This document shows, piece by piece, positions 49,437-64,000 of a stretch of DNA of 64,000 nucleotides. Every line of letters begins with the position of its first letter. Position 1 is the first letter of the stretch. Location: NCBI GenBank assembly GCA_963693365.1, contig CAVNZM010000003.1, forward strand, positions 9,734,001-9,798,000, given 5' to 3'. This stretch comes from Amoebidium appalachense. Taxonomy: Eukaryota > Ichthyosporea. The notes under the pieces are model-generated. The model searched no databases. It was not told where the DNA came from and saw only the letters and a program-made list of their open reading frames with translations. The translations under genes were made by a program, and so were the position numbers.

Positions 49437-49481
49437 AATTTTAATTTTTTTTTTTTTTTTTTTTTTTTTTAAAGGGGCTTC
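49437..49481 (-). repeat. Inverted copy of the retroelement tail, right arm
   Basis: Read on the minus strand it gives GAAGCCCCTTTAA, an A-run, ATTAAAATT, matching 49131-49166. T-runs continue leftward to 49395. The two arms enclose about 270 bp, including the truncated 431-bp element, and could form a hairpin. Confidence 0.75.
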
Positions 49482-49802
49482 ACCCCCCCCATACCTGAGA
49501 CTGGTTCTCTTTGCCTCGAGTAAACAGCGTAAACCCCATGTAGTACCTCCTAGGGCAAAAAACAAAAAAACAAAAAAAAAAGACCAAAAAAACAACAGAC
49601 AAGGTATGTTGAGCCGGGCCGCAGGGAGACAGTCACTCAAAGTAACTACTAAGGCCCAGCTGAGGCGAGCTGCTGAGGCGACGAGGCCTTGACAAAGCCC
49701 GGGCTTGTGTGTCCCAAGAACTGTCCCCGGAGATGGCTGTGGTGCGGACTGAATGATTGCCTTATTAGTTTGCAGTGCCTTGTTCGAATCTCTCATGATC
49801 AG

Positions 49803-64000
<14,198 letters not shown>

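Noticed and set aside
49700-49800. tRNA gene or tRNA-derived SINE near GTTCGAATC (49776-49784)
   Set aside because: The B-box-like word is present, but no T-stem, anticodon stem or acceptor stem can be folded.

Overview
The window is nuclear DNA from a eukaryote. Its genes are cut by many GT-AG introns, the promoters carry TATA and CCAAT elements, and there are no operons or ribosome-binding sites. It is crowded with simple repeats: long (CA)n/(GT)n, (CT)n/(GA)n and runs of C or G. Most long open frames are therefore His-Thr, Cys-Val, Ser-Leu, Arg-Glu, Pro or Gly artefacts. I cannot name the lineage from sequence alone.

Layout. 1-8049: no gene; diverged copies of a dispersed repeat, then microsatellites. 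8050-22251 (+): a 14-exon gene whose spliced product (about 1376 aa) resembles shieldin subunit 2 (SHLD2), with an RPA70-like OB-fold array and a four-cysteine zinc ribbon behind a long disordered N-terminus. 24648-28180 (+): a two-exon aspartate ammonia-lyase whose 2-kb intron holds a 615-bp foldback DNA element with TA target sites. 33030-34299 (+): an intronless zinc alcohol dehydrogenase with a clear promoter. 45514-37014 (-): a nine-exon gene for a RING/B-box/coiled-coil protein ending in a WD40 propeller. 47490-49022 (+): the 3' half of a non-LTR reverse transcriptase. 49803 to beyond 64000 (+): at least 16 exons of a large helical protein I do not recognise.

The exon models were built by hand from splice signals and then tested by codon phase. 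The shieldin-like, aspartase and RING-WD40 models join in phase across every junction, although two acceptors in the shieldin-like gene were chosen partly to satisfy phase. The last gene has one unresolved junction.

Four themes stand out. First, many acceptors sit directly against (CA)n tracts of the transcribed strand. Second, partial copies of exons or of acceptor-plus-exon starts lie beside real exons in three genes. Third, a 431-bp element occurs twice with no difference I can see, in introns of two genes, in sense orientation each time and ending at a C-tract. Fourth, two genes encode notable proteins: a shieldin-2-like OB-fold protein and a TRIM-like protein with WD40 repeats. The genes show no shared pathway. 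The aspartase and the alcohol dehydrogenase are both metabolic, but nothing in the sequence links them.
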